Source: Pestalotiopsis fici W106-1 (Eukaryota; Ascomycota; Sordariomycetes; Amphisphaeriales; Sporocadaceae). From it: a stretch of DNA of 64,000 nt. Within the stretch, counting starts at the first letter, position 1. Every line of letters begins with the position of its first letter. The notes below the pieces were generated by a model. It was not told where the DNA came from. It was given only the letters and a program-made list of their open reading frames with translations, and searched no databases. The translations under genes were made by a program, and so were the position numbers. Where the stretch lies: assembly GCF_000516985.1 (NCBI RefSeq), contig NW_006917097.1, forward strand, positions 1,550,001 to 1,614,000, written 5' to 3'. Positions 48,590 to 61,800 of this stretch are shown in pieces.

Positions 48590-51364
48590 TCATTCCAGTA
48601 GTCCAGCGGCAATGGTTTCTCCATTGCTTCTCAAGACGACTCTCTGCCCAGCCTCCAATGGCACCTTGTTACTCATCTTGACTACTACTCTGGCCACACT
48701 AGCTGGCTTGACGATCTTTGGCTTCTTCTTGAGCACAGTACCCTTGACCTTGTCCAAAATAGCTGGCATTTCCACAATCTGGCCGGGTGCCCACATCCGT
48801 CCGCGGTGCACATCAACTTGCATCGGCATCAAGATGTCGAAAGCCAACGCCTTGATTGTAAAGGTGTCGATCGAGTTGACAGGCGATTTGGGGTCGCAGA
48901 CGATATCTCCGACGCGCACGTGGATGGGGTCAATATTGGTCAGATGTATCACCACATTCTGTCCCGCCACAGCCCAGTCAACTGGTTCAGAGTCAAGCTC
49001 CAGGGACTTGACGTAGGCCTTCTCTCCGCTTGGCTGCACCAGAAGCGCATCTCCTGCTTGTAACGATCCCGCATCGATCCGTCCTGAAATAGTGAGCGGG
49101 CTTTGGGCCGTTCTGAAGACCTCAGAGATTGTTAAACGCAGCGGCTTGTCTAGTGCTCTTGTCAAGGGCTCCGATTTTTCGAGTTCTTGAATCAGAGTAT
49201 CGCCCGTGTACCAGCCCGAAGCTGGGTCTGTTGATTTGTTGACCAGGTTGTCGCCGTTCAGACCAGAAACAGGCACGAAGCTAATGTTCTTTAGCTGGAA
49301 GCCGGTTGTCGACATGAACCCGGATACTTGATGTGTAATCTCATCGAACCGCTCCTGCGACCATCCAACAGTGTCTAGTTTGTTGACGGCAACAATCACT
49401 CGTGACACTCCCATACTCCTTATCAAAAGGGAGTGTTCCCGCGTCTGTCCCTTGAGACCTGATTCAAAGGAGCCCGTGGAAGCATCAACCACCAAGATTG
49501 CAAAGTCGGCCTGACTTGCGCCTGCAATCATGTTGGGAATAAAGTCTCGATGGCCAGGAGCATCCAGGATAGTGAAAGACGTCGTCTCGGTCTCAAATCT
49601 GTTTGTGGCAATATCGATGGTAACGCCCCGGCTGCGCTCTTCCGTGCGTTGATCGAGGACCCATGCCAACGCGAATGACGATTTGCCCATTTGCTCCGCC
49701 TCTTTGCGGTATCTCTCTATGGTTCTTTGGTCTACCACATTGAGATCAAGGAGCAGCCTTCCCATCAGAGTACTCTTTCCGGCATCAACGTGACCTGCTC
49801 ATGTCAGCTACTGGTGTTGCACTCAACTTGGCCAGTTTTCTTACCAACAACGACAAAACTTGCACTCTTCTTGCTCTTGCTCTTCTCGTACTCGCTGAGC
49901 ACATTCAGGTTTTTGCTCTTCGGCAGGGGTGCATCATCGAGCTTGATGGCCTTGATCCCATCTGCAGTTTGATCAACCTTATCGTCGCCGCCCTTCTTCT
50001 TGGTTGTGTTGGCAAGCTTCTTATTGCTAGCTAATGAAGGCTGTCAGTAACTGTCCTGCTATGCCTTCCTAGCACTTGAAAGCGAACCTTTCGCTTGTGC
50101 TGCAAGCACCACATCATCAGGACTAGGCCCTGAGAATGCGTCAAGTACGGAGGACGATGATATAAAAGCCATATACGGAAGAGCATAAGTCCTGGGTGGT
50201 GCATGAGCAGGCGAAGCAGATCCCACAGATCCTAGGAGGGTTTGAGCAAAAGCAGAGGGCTCGGCTGGCTCGACTGGAGTAGCTTCTTCCATCTGTACAT
50301 CCTCTGACCTCGGGGAAGAAGCTTTGGCAGGTGGGCCATCAAGTTGCACCAGATCGCTCGTCTTTCTCTTCAAAGGTATAGTTGGGGTTGCTGTCGTGAT
50401 GGCTGCCTCAGCCGGAGGGGAAACAGTGGCTGTGGATGCTGACGCTGGCGCGCCTCTGGTCTTCGAGCCTAAAGACAGCTTGCTGAGGTTTTGTGTAGTC
50501 TGTGAAACTTCACCCTTGGGTCCGCCAGCGCTCTTGGCTTTCTGTTCCTCTGCTTTTCTTTTACGTTCGGCAGCCAGTAGTTGTAACTTAGACATCTTGG
50601 GTTGGGCACCTGATCCTCCGAGTAACCCTCCACGGGGGCGCAGCGGTTCGATCAAAGATGCCTGCCGATCTTGGGGTGTATTCAACCACGGCATGTCGTG
50701 GAAGAAGTCGGCGAAAGAGGAGCGATTTGAACGTCTTGGAGCCATGACATCTGCTGTAATTCGGATCAGCGACGTAGTCCAACCTCGGTGCTAATGTTGA
50801 CCGGTACGTACATGTAGTGCTTGAGACAGCTACTGTAATGGACTGAAGCCAGCGGTTGTCACATACATGGGCCGGCCAGGGATCTGCTCTTCTGCTCTTG
50901 CATGCAAAGATGTGTGCACAGGTCGGGAAACAAAAATCTGACCTACCTGGGTCTTTGGTCTTCACAGGGGCGCTCTTAGCGGCCTTGGGAGCAGGTGGAT
51001 CGATGAACTTGGTGATGAGGTAGGTGACCGACTTGTCGACGTCATAATAGTAGTGCCACAGGGCTTCCTGTATCTGCGCCGTCGTGACCTTGGATGCTTG
51101 CGGTCCGAGGATGCTGCGAATCTCAGCGGTGCACGCTTCCATTTGTTCTGGCAAAGAGAAAGCAGTATTAGCATTGTGTGATCTCTCATTGGCGCTCAGC
51201 TCCTCGAGCTCTTGCGACTTTGCGTTAGCATATGGGTTTCGCGCACCTTTGTCCTCAGCGCTCAATCCTTCCTCTTCCTCTCCCTCGTAATCGTCTTCGC
51301 CGCCGTCGAACTCATCGAGGTCGTTCTCGTAGTCGTAGTTTCGGTATGCCTGGTGTCGAGACAT
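48590..51364 (-). CDS. HBS1: Hbs1-like translational GTPase (ribosome rescue)
   Basis: Exons on the minus strand are 51364-50947, 50753-50088, 50030-49845 and 49794-48590, giving 824 aa. Hbs1 partners Dom34/Pelota to split stalled ribosomes in no-go and non-stop decay. The N-terminal region is acidic (DEFDGGEDDYEGEEEEG) and holds an HBS1_N helix block (EALWHYYYDVDKSVTYLITK, about 110-130). A long Ser/Ala/Pro linker follows. The GTPase domain has VVVGHVDAGKSTLMG (P-loop at 424-431), DAPGHRDF (about 501) and VNKLD (about 561), then two beta-barrel domains ending RSNGETIAAGLLE. The closest relative, eRF3/Sup35, is excluded by the HBS1_N block and the lack of a Gln/Asn prion domain. The second exon acceptor is a tandem CAGCAG, so one extra Ala is optional. 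Introns are 193, 57 and 50 nt. Confidence 0.95.
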
Positions 51365-53110
51365 TGTTCGCAAGTAGGGCGGGGCAGCGCCGCACCTCTT
51401 CGTCTTAAGGGAGATCGGGTTGTCGAACTTTTGGTGGTAACTTTGCATGCGACGACGTGTCTGTAAATTTTTCGCCCACTGTGAGTAGAGTCGCGCGTGA
51501 AACAAAAGATAGAATAAGTTGTGTTGGTGGTATAAATAGTAGCGAAAAGAAGCAGATCGACTCACCAATTATGCTTTGCTATTTACTACCCTGCGGTCCA
51601 ACCTGGGCTTTGTTCTTTTTGGCGGGGTTAAGGCATGACTGAATTCAAATGGCGGGGCATATAAGGGCCGAAGACTCATCGGCAGCTTGGATTTCTGCTA
51701 TGACGTAACGTATAGATACGGCAAATGTACAGTATTGATCTGTCAAGTAGTTGCTATTAGCTTAGAATTTTTGTATGCGTATTCACTGCTTTCTGGATTG
51801 CTCTATAATACGTACAATAAACAAAAAGACCTGAAGAACATGGCAACATTTTCCAACTGGGATATACATATACCTTGAGAGCAAACAGTCAAAGATCTTC
51901 GTTGCTGAAGCACTCTTTGTTACCTAGTAAACTATTAATTAAACCATAATATATTCGTGAGCAATCTGAATCGAGTTGAATATGACACATGGTATTATTT
52001 ATTAACCTTGATCTTAGATAGAGGCCTACAATAGAGAAATTACAAGTACTGATTGTTTGATCTTGCAGTCATTCTGTTGTATCAACTGCTCAAGAATCAG
52101 GTTTAAGCTTTGCTATCATGGTTTTTCATGCCCAAATTCTACGTCGTATTGCCAATCACATTGACTTTAGCTTGACTTTCAAGATACCATGGACAAATAT
52201 GAAACTATGCCTTACATTGTGCCAGAATAAATGCCAACTTGGGGAATGTATTGATCCTTGCCGGCAGGACAATTCATAGTAATAACTGCCAAGCCTGCTT
52301 GTAAGATGCAATAAATGCAGATATGGTTGAGTAATAGTGTACGACGAGGTTTGCATTTGTATTGTGACCCGTCTCATCTCACCATGTCCAATGTGCCTAT
52401 AAGTCATCCTTGGAAAAGATCGACATCGCGCAGGACGAAACATGTCTTTTCCGCAGAATTACAAGAAACATATTTCTCAAGAATGGAAGCCTGTGTATAA
52501 ATTTCCGAAATGGGAGAATGCTGAGATTCTGAGGTTACTGCACCTCAGGGAAAAGTGCACAAGAATGTCGGACTAAACAGAGTGGAATTCACTTCAAAAT
52601 CCACGAATAAGTCTGCCCGCAAGAGTGGTTTGACCCAAGCCGCCTGGATAGCGCCTCCCGTTTTGCCATTGAACGCCATGATTCGCCAAATGCATGTCAA
52701 TCCTGACTACCGGATATAACAGGACATATATACAGTTGCGACTCCCCGCATTATACTTCCAAACACACTGGGTGTATATCACGACAGCCATTATGACACT
52801 GGTAGGTTTGTCCTTGCTTTCACGAACTACTCTCTTCCTCTTGGGTATGCCCACCTCTGGTGCTCTTCTCTCCCGTCCTAACGAAGCTGGCGATTTGCTG
52901 ATTGTCGTCTCGATAATCGGCAAATCCCTTCGACGTAGGGCCCCTGGCGCCGCCTCCTGTACTTTCGCCATGCTTCGGCAGGCGTTCTCGACGCCGACTC
53001 CGAGCAGGCTACCCAAGCTGAGCGCGTCACCTTCACAACGGTGCTGTCGGTGCTGTCAGCGGGTGATATGGTTGTGGATGTCTGAGCCTATTCCGGCCAC
53101 GGGCTCAATA
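51365..53110. other. Intergenic region between HBS1 and the centrin-like gene
   Basis: The left part is the HBS1 promoter; the middle is AT-rich without features. Overlapping frames at 52594-53016 (reverse) and 52694-53134 (forward) are open on both strands, but neither has a domain I recognise. They are left uncalled. Confidence 0.45.
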
Positions 53111-53806
53111 TCATCCGGCCAGGAATATCCCTAGGAACTCTTCCCTGTTCACGCCACCTTTGTCCTCAATATCGAATTGCTCAATCATGCTCTGCATTTC
53201 GTTCTCTGGTACGTCCTCGCCCAGTTCTTTGACAACTATTCTAAGGTCGTCGATGGTTATTATCCCCTTTCCACCTTTATCGAACATGGCAAAGGTCCTG
53301 AGCAATTCTTCTCGGGGGTCGCGTTGCGCCAAGTACTCTGCTGCGATCGCCTGAAATCCTTCTTTCGAAAGCCGCAAGTCAGCGACCACAGGTGTCTGCG
53401 ACGGTGGAGGTTGATTTGGAATAGTGGGAAGCGGTGTCCAGTCCGCTCGTGGTCTCGCTCGTTCTTGGAATCTGGTGATCAGCTCCGGTCGCGACACCTG
53501 CCCGAGACCCAGCGACTGCAACGCATAGCGAAATTCGGAAAAGTCGAGCTGATCATCCTTGTTCATATCGAAGAGATGGAAACAGTCCTGTATTTCGCTG
53601 CGATGCTCGTCGGATATTTGATCCCAAGGTTCGGGCTCCTCAGGGTTCTGGATGGGCGGCGCAAAACGCCCGCCCGGTCGAATGGTAGTCGAACCTGGCC
53701 GGGCAGGGAGTGAGCGCGTTCCCATTTGCCTAGCATCACGATCTATTGGCCCCCTCGTATCGTTGTAGTTGTTTATCATGCTACTTGCACCCCCATAGGC
53801 TGCCAT
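53111..53806 (-). CDS. Centrin-like EF-hand protein (Cdc31-like)
   Basis: A single exon of 231 aa. Residues 1-70 are low-complexity with Arg, Pro and Gly. The core starts SDEHRSEIQDCFHLFDMNKD, with a complete EF-hand loop DMNKDDQLDFSE (D1, N3, D5, D9, E12). The second half has ELLRTFAMFDKGGKGIITID and MIEQFDIEDKGGVNREEF, where loop positions are partly lost (Lys or Gly in place of acidic residues), so probably only the first site binds Ca2+ well. A Pro-rich insert of about 40 residues (DWTPLPTIPNQPPPSQTP) splits the second EF-hand from the first. Centrins act at the spindle pole body and in the TREX-2 mRNA export complex; that role is inferred. The insert and extended N-terminus distinguish it from the compact 165-residue yeast Cdc31, so a divergent centrin relative is also possible. 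Confidence 0.82.
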   Translation of the reverse strand: MAAYGGASSMINNYNDTRGPIDRDARQMGTRSLPARPGSTTIRPGGRFAPPIQNPEEPEPWDQISDEHRSEIQDCFHLFDMNKDDQLDFSEFRYALQSLGLGQVSRPELITRFQERARPRADWTPLPTIPNQPPPSQTPVVADLRLSKEGFQAIAAEYLAQRDPREELLRTFAMFDKGGKGIITIDDLRIVVKELGEDVPENEMQSMIEQFDIEDKGGVNREEFLGIFLAG

Positions 53807-55831
53807 TTTCGTGAAAGCCTATACGGGCAGCACCAGCAAGTGCTGCGGTTATGTGTTATGTGTTCAGAATTCAACTCGATCTGGCGCCTCAGGTGATGAA
53901 GGACGAGAATATTGCGCCTTGTAGGAGCGAGGCGATCACTCCAAGAGTCGCTAACGCTTGGCCAGCAGCCGACGGCTATGCGATAATTCTGGCGTATTGA
54001 GGACGGCAAAGTGGTGAGCCGGTAATGCGACCGACCGACGCCCTTTGGTTCAATAGTCGAGTGTAACTACAAGTCACGATGGCAACTAGTTGCAACAGGC
54101 TCGCCTCGGAGCGACGGGGTTGAAATAATTATTTCGAGTCGGAAGTATCAGGGATGCATTCGAAAAAACTGATGGTGTTGGCGGAGGCCCTTTGCAAGTG
54201 TTTTGCGATGCAGGGCTGGTTGTCTTTGGGATAGATCCAATTGTTTGTCCAAAACAACAGACAGGAATTGACGAGAAGAATATGGTATCATGCAATAATC
54301 AACACAAGTGAACAGCTTTAGGGTCGCGAGCGGTGTTGTCTCGAGAGCATCGCGCGCACTACGCACCATTCGACAGCAGTGATAATTGGGTGGCCGGGGG
54401 GCCTATGGCGGCGCGTCCAGGATCGTGTGCGACCGCGAAGCTCGACCAGGTTAGCCTACAATAGGTGGGCGAGGGGCAGTCGCGACTTTTGCGCGTCGCC
54501 CCAATCTGTCTGGAACTTTTCCAATTTGGAGGCCCGTCTCCGTATGCGCCGCGACTTGTCACTGTACGGGCCCGCGCAAACGAGCTGACGGCCAAATCTG
54601 CCTTGCTTAAAAATCAAGACTGAAAATACAGTGCATGATTGGTAGAGCATCTCGGCACTCTTAACTCCCGCTACGAAATGACTCCGTCTTACATATCAGC
54701 TCATCCTGCCCACAAGCTGAGCACATCTATAAAAGGGAGCTTTTACTGCTTGCTACTACGCTGGATTTTTGATTTCATCTTATCCATCAGTAATTGCAAG
54801 AGAGGGCGTGGGACTACTGGCAATCACTGAGCAAGCAATAGAACACTGCGTATTTCTTCAAGTATCACACACTGGCTTCATCATCAGTCTGGCATGAAAT
54901 ACGGTTCTCCACGAAAAGTGACGTTTTGATGCAATTGCAACCGTGAAGAACATCAAGAACCCGACTCGTTCATCTGTTGTATGACTTTTGTTATTACTGC
55001 ATCAACGTTTTGGCCTGTCTCGTTTTTTTTGCTGCCCATTCCTCCCTTTAGAAACGCGTTTGCATGCTGTGACGGCTTGACCTTGTAGTGGCCCAAGCTT
55101 CTTCAAGCCGCCCAATTGCTTGACTGGCCGCTTCCTGTGCTGGAGCCACTAGCAGCTGCAGAAGCTTCCTACCTAGGCTTTGGCAAGCTCTTTTTTTTGC
55201 TCTCAAGACCGGGCCCCAGTTTCCTTAGCCAGTGCATTCATTCAACCCCCAGTCACCTTGGGAAATTCTGCGTGTCTGTCTGCCTCTTCTGCCCCAGCCG
55301 CCTTGTCTCAATTCGACCTCACTGCACAGGCATCATCAACACCAAGCCCAAGCAACTGCCATCGGGCCAGTTCCCTTCTTCCCTTTTTCGTCATTGTTGG
55401 ACCTGCATTCTGGCATTGGTTCAGCAGCGTTTTCTTCACGAACCGCGTCGTGCTCGCCAGGCTGCTCCAGCTCTCTTTCGTCCTAGCCCAACCTGCTCGA
55501 TTTGCGCGCCCCTGCAAAAAATCGCAATCGTCAGTCACTGAATTCCTCACCCGCGAACCCGACTTCTTTCGCAGAACACAACGCCAGCATATCTCCTGTG
55601 AAATTTCGTGTGCGCTCAATTGGTGAAAAGCTCTGCGGTCTTTGAACACGGCAAAGACTCAGCAGCAAGCACTTCCGAGTATCGTTCGCGCCTCTTTGTA
55701 TTTTACTCGGCTATCCCATGTCTTCGAAAACCTAATTCGAGCTCTCCATATCCCGTCTCACACGCGTCTGACGCGCCCTTCCTCACCACATCTCCAATCC
55801 TTTCATCGGACGAGCTTTGGAAAACTTCAAA
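53807..55831. other. Divergent promoter region; long NUP145 leader
   Basis: The left part is the promoter of the centrin-like gene. The right part, about 55080-55831, is CT-rich and carries two overlapping forward frames (55116-55541 and 55180-55626) without recognisable domains, which I read as leader sequence. No separate gene is supported. Confidence 0.45.
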
Positions 55832-58800
55832 ATGTCGTTTGGAGGAGGATTTGGGGGCTTCGGCTCCAATACCAACACCAGCACAGGCTTTGGAGGATTT
55901 GGTAGCAACAACACAACCAATGCGGCACCTACAGGTGAGCTTTCTTAACCTATTCACATATACACTCGAGAGGACACATCCTAGAGTCACCTACGCAGCA
56001 CTTTTACTAACCATTGCCATGTGTAGGTGGATTTGGCTCAACCAACAACACCTTTGGCGCCGCCAGCAACAACACCAGCGGCGGCCTTTTTGGAGGTGGT
56101 AGCAACACAACAGGAGGCTTCGGCTCTACTTCAGGTATGTTCTACTTTCCATGATAACTTCAAAATGCCAAGCAACTAGAGTCTAATGTGGCCATGACAG
56201 GTGGTTTTGGCTCGAATACCACAGGTGGCTTCGGATCGACTGCAAACAAGCCTGCTTTTGGTAGTACAACCTCTACTGGCGGTGGTTTGTTCGGTTCAAG
56301 TAACACTGGCACAGGCACAACGGGCACCGGCTTCGGCGGCTTCGGCAGCACGAACAACACGTCGACGACAAACACCTTTGGCAGCGGCAGTACCGGTGGC
56401 GGCCTATTTGGCGGTACCCAAAACAAGCCTGCCTTCGGCGCGTCCACGACGGGAACTACTGGCGGTGGTCTTTTCGGCGGCGGCGGCACGACTACATCGT
56501 TTGGCTCAGGTAATGCATTCAACGCACCTGCAAGCACAGCCCTGGGAGCCCCGGTTGGTGATGCTCCTGGAACCGCAACCACCGCGTTCTCGCCCACACT
56601 GGAAAAAGAGTCTGCCGCTAGTCTCGCCCAGAACTCGTTTCAGAGCATTCTCTTCCAGGAGCCCTACAAGAAGTGGTCCGCCGAGGAGCTGCGTCTAGCC
56701 GATTACGCACAGAACCGTCGTTTTGGCAGTGGTTCTGGCCCTAGCTTTGGTGGTGGTTTCGGAGGCTTTGGCTCCAACACAAACACAGCTACCACGACGA
56801 CCAACACCTTCGGCTCTGGATCTAACACAGGTGGAGGCCTGTTTGGCTCCAACACGGGCTCAACCGGATTTGGAGCAAACACGAACACGGCCAGTACCGG
56901 CGGCTTCGGCGCGAACACATCAGGAGGACTTTTTGGTGCCAAGCCAGCAGCAGCAACTGGTGGAGGACTCTTTGGTAGTACTGGAGCATCAGCCACACCT
57001 GCGTCTGGCGGCCTTTTTGGGTCGTCTGGAACAACTGGCTTCGGGACCAACACAAACACCGCGCCTGCCAACAATGCTTTTGGCACAAACACGAGCACTA
57101 CTGGAGGTGGGCTGTTCGGCAACGCAAATCAGCAACAGAACAAGCCAGCTGGTTTCAGTTTCGGAAATAACGCAGCCCCCGCTACTGGTGGAGGTGCTTT
57201 CGGAAATACCCAACAACAGAGCACTGGTTTTGGGGCGACCAATACTGGTGGCGGAGGTCTCTTTGGCAACAACCAGCAGAGTACTGCGAATGCGGGTGGT
57301 GGCTTGTTTGGTAACAACACCAACACACAGCAACCAAGCGCTGGGGGATTCGGTGCCAGTGGTGGTTTTGGCACTCAGAATACTCAGTCGACAGGCGGTG
57401 GCTTGTTTGGTGGCCAAACCCAGCAGAAGCCCGCAGGTGGCTTGTTCGGCAATACCCCTACAAACACTGGTGGTGGCCTTTTTGGAAACACTGGCAATAC
57501 TGGAAGCACTGGCTTTGGCACGAACAACCAGCAAAGCGGCGGAATGTTTGGCAATAAGCCTGCCGGCACCGCCACTGGCGGGATCTTTGGCAACAGCACG
57601 AACGCCCAGAACACCAACGCCGGTGGCGGTCTGTTTGGTGGGATAGGAAACAATGCACAGCAGCAGCCCCAGCCCAGTGGTGGACTCTTTGGTGGCTTGA
57701 ACAATTCGACACAGAATAAGCCGGCTGGAGGCTTGTTTGGTGCACCCAACCAGTCTGCTGGGGGCGGTCTATTTGGTGGCCAAAACAATGCGCAGCAGGG
57801 AGGTGGTCTATTTGGAAACTCAACCAACCAACAGCAGCAAAACAGCCTTGGTAACTCCCTCTTTGGCAATAGTATGAACAATCAGCAAACGCCACAAACA
57901 CTTACCGCGAGTGTCAATGACCCATCGGCCTACGGTACGGGATCTCTTTTTGGAAACCTGGCTGCTCCAACCAACGACCCTGGCCCTCTTGCAACGCCAC
58001 TATCAGCCAAGAAGCAGACGAAGCGTCCTTCAATCCTGCCAATGTACAAGCTCAATCCGGCCTCGGCTTCGCGTCTGACTACTCCTCAGAAGCGAGGATT
58101 CGGCTTCTCTTACAGCACCTACGGCACGCCAAACAGCCCGTCCAGTGCAGCTAGCACCCCTGGATCCATGTCTCAAAGCCTTCTTGGCGGAGGCAGTCTA
58201 GGCCGTAGCTTCAGCAAGAGCATCTCGTCGAGTAATCTGCGACGCAGCTACAACGTCGAAGATAGTCTGTTGGCCCCAGGTGCATTTTCTGCAAGCGTCG
58301 GGCCAAGATACGGTGGAGGCAACAATGTCAAGAAGCTCGTCATCAACCGTGAGCTGAGGAGTGATCTTTTCTCAACTCCTACCAGAACCCCAGAAAACGC
58401 AACCAGTGGTTCACGCAAACTCAACAAGCGCGTGAGCTTTGAAGAGTCGCACGAGACTCCGAAGGCCATTGAGGCCGCTGCGAGCAACGGCAGCCCGACT
58501 GCCGAGGAACTGGGCTACATTCGCCCTCAGACTAACGGAACCAATGGTACAAAAACCCCTGAAGTTGAGCCTGCTAAGAGCCGGGATCTTGCGATTGTTC
58601 ACGAAGAAGAGGTGACAAGCCCAAGTACAACAGCGGCATCTGCTGGCGGTTTCGAGAAGGAGCTTGGCGACTACTGGATGGAGCCTAGTAAGGAGGAGAT
58701 TCTAGCCATGAATCGTGTCCAGCGTCAAAAGGTGTCAAACTTTAGAGTTGGTCGCACAGGTTCTGGCTGGGTTATGTTCAAGGTGCCAGTTGACTTGACT

Positions 58801-61800
58801 CAGATCGATATCGACAACCTCTATGACAACATTGTCGTTCTCGATATTCGATCTTGCACAGTGTACCCCAATGCCGCAAAGAAGCCTCAAGTCGGCAAGG
58901 GCCTCAACGTTCCCTCGATTATCAATCTGGAGAACTCGTGGCCCCGCGCAACCAAGTCGCGTAGCAAAGCACCTACCTCTATGAAGAAGCACATTGAACG
59001 TCTCAAGCGTATAGAGAACACTCATTTCGAGAACTACAATGAGGAGACTGGCGAATGGACATTCTCCGTTGATCACTTCACAAGATATGGCTTAGACTAC
59101 GATGAGGATGAGGACACCGAAGCCGACCGCTCTACGGAGGCTCCAGCGTATCCAAGGCATGAGTCCGCGTCCCCGTCACCTTCAGCAAACCCTGACTTTG
59201 ACCAGGACGAACTTTACGACATCCGACCCGACAACCGCCCATTGCCCGGTGCCTTTGACGCCACCGAACGACACAGGAGCAAGCGAGGCGTAGATGAGAT
59301 GGCTGAAATCAGTGCATCGCGGCCGTCTTTTTTAGGTAGTCGCTCCGTGGGTTCTACTTCCAGAGCTCTCGTTCCTGTGGCACAGGAGGGTCTGGATGAA
59401 GAATATGCAATGTCTGAGGATCAAGATGCGAGTTCTGATCTTGGACAACATCACGCTGCGGAGCAAGATGACGACTCGTTCGCTGCCAGCCAGATGGAGT
59501 TTGTTCCTGAAACTCCGGCCGGAATCATGAGAGCACGCATGCGTGCCATTAAAGGATCTGCCACCCCTGCCAAAATCACAGTGACGGCCGGGGATGACTG
59601 GATGGATATGCTTCAAAAAACTGTCAGCCCACAAAAAAGAGATCGTGCTCGACTCAGGGAGAATCAAGAAGCCGAGCTTTACCGTGTCCAGGACAACGTA
59701 CAGCGACAGCCTTCTCCAAAGAAGCGGGCTGTATCTGATGGTCGTGGCTTTGCCACCAGCATTGACCTGATGAAGTCTATTTTCGAGCAGGCCAAGACAC
59801 CCGTCGAGAAACCTGTTCCTGCCGTGCACGCTGGAACTGTCAAGGTCGGTTGTCATTAACCCCATTTCATAATCGTTTTCCAATCAATGGGCGACTCTTT
59901 CTGAAAATGTGTATATGGGTATGAATTAGTTAATTAAGTAACTGTGCTAAAAAATCATGTTTTCCTCTTTTAGTGGCCTTATAAAAGAATGACGAAGACG
60001 CTTGATGAGAATGATCTTGACCAGAAAGATCAGATCTGGCACGACACCCTACGGCCAACATGGGGTCCGAATGGCACATTGGTCTTTGCAGCCAACCCCC
60101 AAGAGACTCCGTTCGGTCGATCTGGTCGCATTACCGAAAAGAATGGCTTGATGACAGTCACTAAAAACAACTTCAACTTTGAATCTCAAGACATTCGCAT
60201 TGCCAGGTTCTCGAACGAGGTAAGTGTAGAGCTGTTTTGCATATGTTCATGACTACCTGTAAACTGACCATCAATCTAGATGTCTGCGAAGGCAATTCGT
60301 GCACATGCCGACCTCTCTCAGATATATCTGGATAATGGAGTTCCCACCGTTCAAGGGCCTCGAGTCAGTCTGAAGGACTTCTGTACTGACACTGGCGCCA
60401 AAAACACTGCTGCTGAGCACGAAAAGCTCGTATGGGAGCTTGCCAGTACCCTATTTGATAATATCAAAATCCCCTCCGAATACTCGGACCAGCCAGATGC
60501 AGGGGAGAGACTCCGGCGGGAAGCTCTGTCCCGTTTCTGGGAGACCATGGTCGAAGTTGAATCAAACAAGGCCATTTCCATGGCAGGCTCGAGTGAAGAG
60601 AAGGCCTTGGCGGCCTTGGCAGGCCATCGCATAGCCGATGCTTGTAAACATCTGCTCGACGGCAAGAACTTTCGCCTCGCCACACTAATTTCTCTCATTG
60701 GCACCGGGGATGAGATCAAGCGTGACATGCAGGAGCAGATCAAGGATTGGCAGTCAAGCAAGGCCCTCTCTGAGTTTTCAGAGCCAATTCGAGCACTATA
60801 TGAAATGCTGAGCGGTAATGTGTGCATCTGCGAAGGCACAAAAGGGGGTGTCTCAGAGGACCGCGTCGAGTCATTCGTGATCTCTGAGAAGTTTGGCCTC
60901 AACTGGAAGCAAGCTTTTGGCCTCCGTCTTTGGTACGCATGTTCTTCGGAGGATGCCATTGCAGACGCTGTTGAAAAGTACAAGGAGGATTTTCAACAAG
61001 ACAAGGAGCAACGGCCGTTGACCTGGTTCGTGGAAGCCGGCATTCGCAGCATCTGGAACGATCCGAGGGAAGGTGATCGCGAGGATCTACTATGGGGGCT
61101 CTTGGAACTCTATTCGAACCCAGATGCTGACCTGGAGTCTGTATTGCGACCTGAGAACTCCCAACTCTCGCCGCTGGACTATCGCCTCACCTGGCAGCTT
61201 GGCCAAGCTTTGACAGCAACCGGAAAGGTATCTTTTGGAAGTGATGCCACTGAGAAGACAGATGCTGCTACCGTATCGTTTGCCTCGCAATTAACCAACG
61301 AGGGCAGCTGGCTCGAGGCAGCTTTTGTCATTTTGCACCTTACGGATGCGGACACAAGGTCAAAGGCCCTACAGGAACATCTCTGTCGCCATGCTGGCTT
61401 GATTGGTGACGAGCAGTCTGAAAGCTTCAAGCGACTGACGGAGAAGCTCAAGATGCCTCCACGATGGATCTGGCATGCCAAGGCTTTGCATATGCGAAGT
61501 GTCAAGAAGGACGCTGCTGGCGAAGTCCAATGTCTCTTGCGCGCAGAATCCTTTGCCGAGGCTCATCAGGTCTTCATCAAGGAAGTGGCTCCATACGCCG
61601 TCATCGAGCGCGATTATGATGCTCTAGCTGATCTACTCCGTCAATTTGATGGTCGTCAGTCGCAGGTGCCGGACTGGAATTTGGGAGGCGAGGTCTACAA
61701 AGCCTTCCTCCAGCTGGTGGGTTTCCAGCGTCGTCACGAACAAGCTCCTCTGGCTCTGATCAGCGGACTGCTGGAGGGTCTGCCTGCGATGCATGGCAAC

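Noticed and set aside
52594..53134. Forward (146 codons) and reverse (140 codons) frames overlapping each other
   Set aside because: Open on both strands with no domain on either; cannot choose a strand.
54638..54668. tRNA-Lys-like string (GGTAGAGC followed by CTCTTAA)
   Set aside because: No acceptor stem, no T arm and no pairing anticodon stem; at most a chance or relic fragment.
56160..57901. Reverse Pro-rich frames opposite the FG repeats
   Set aside because: Shadows of the GGxFG repeat codons of NUP145.
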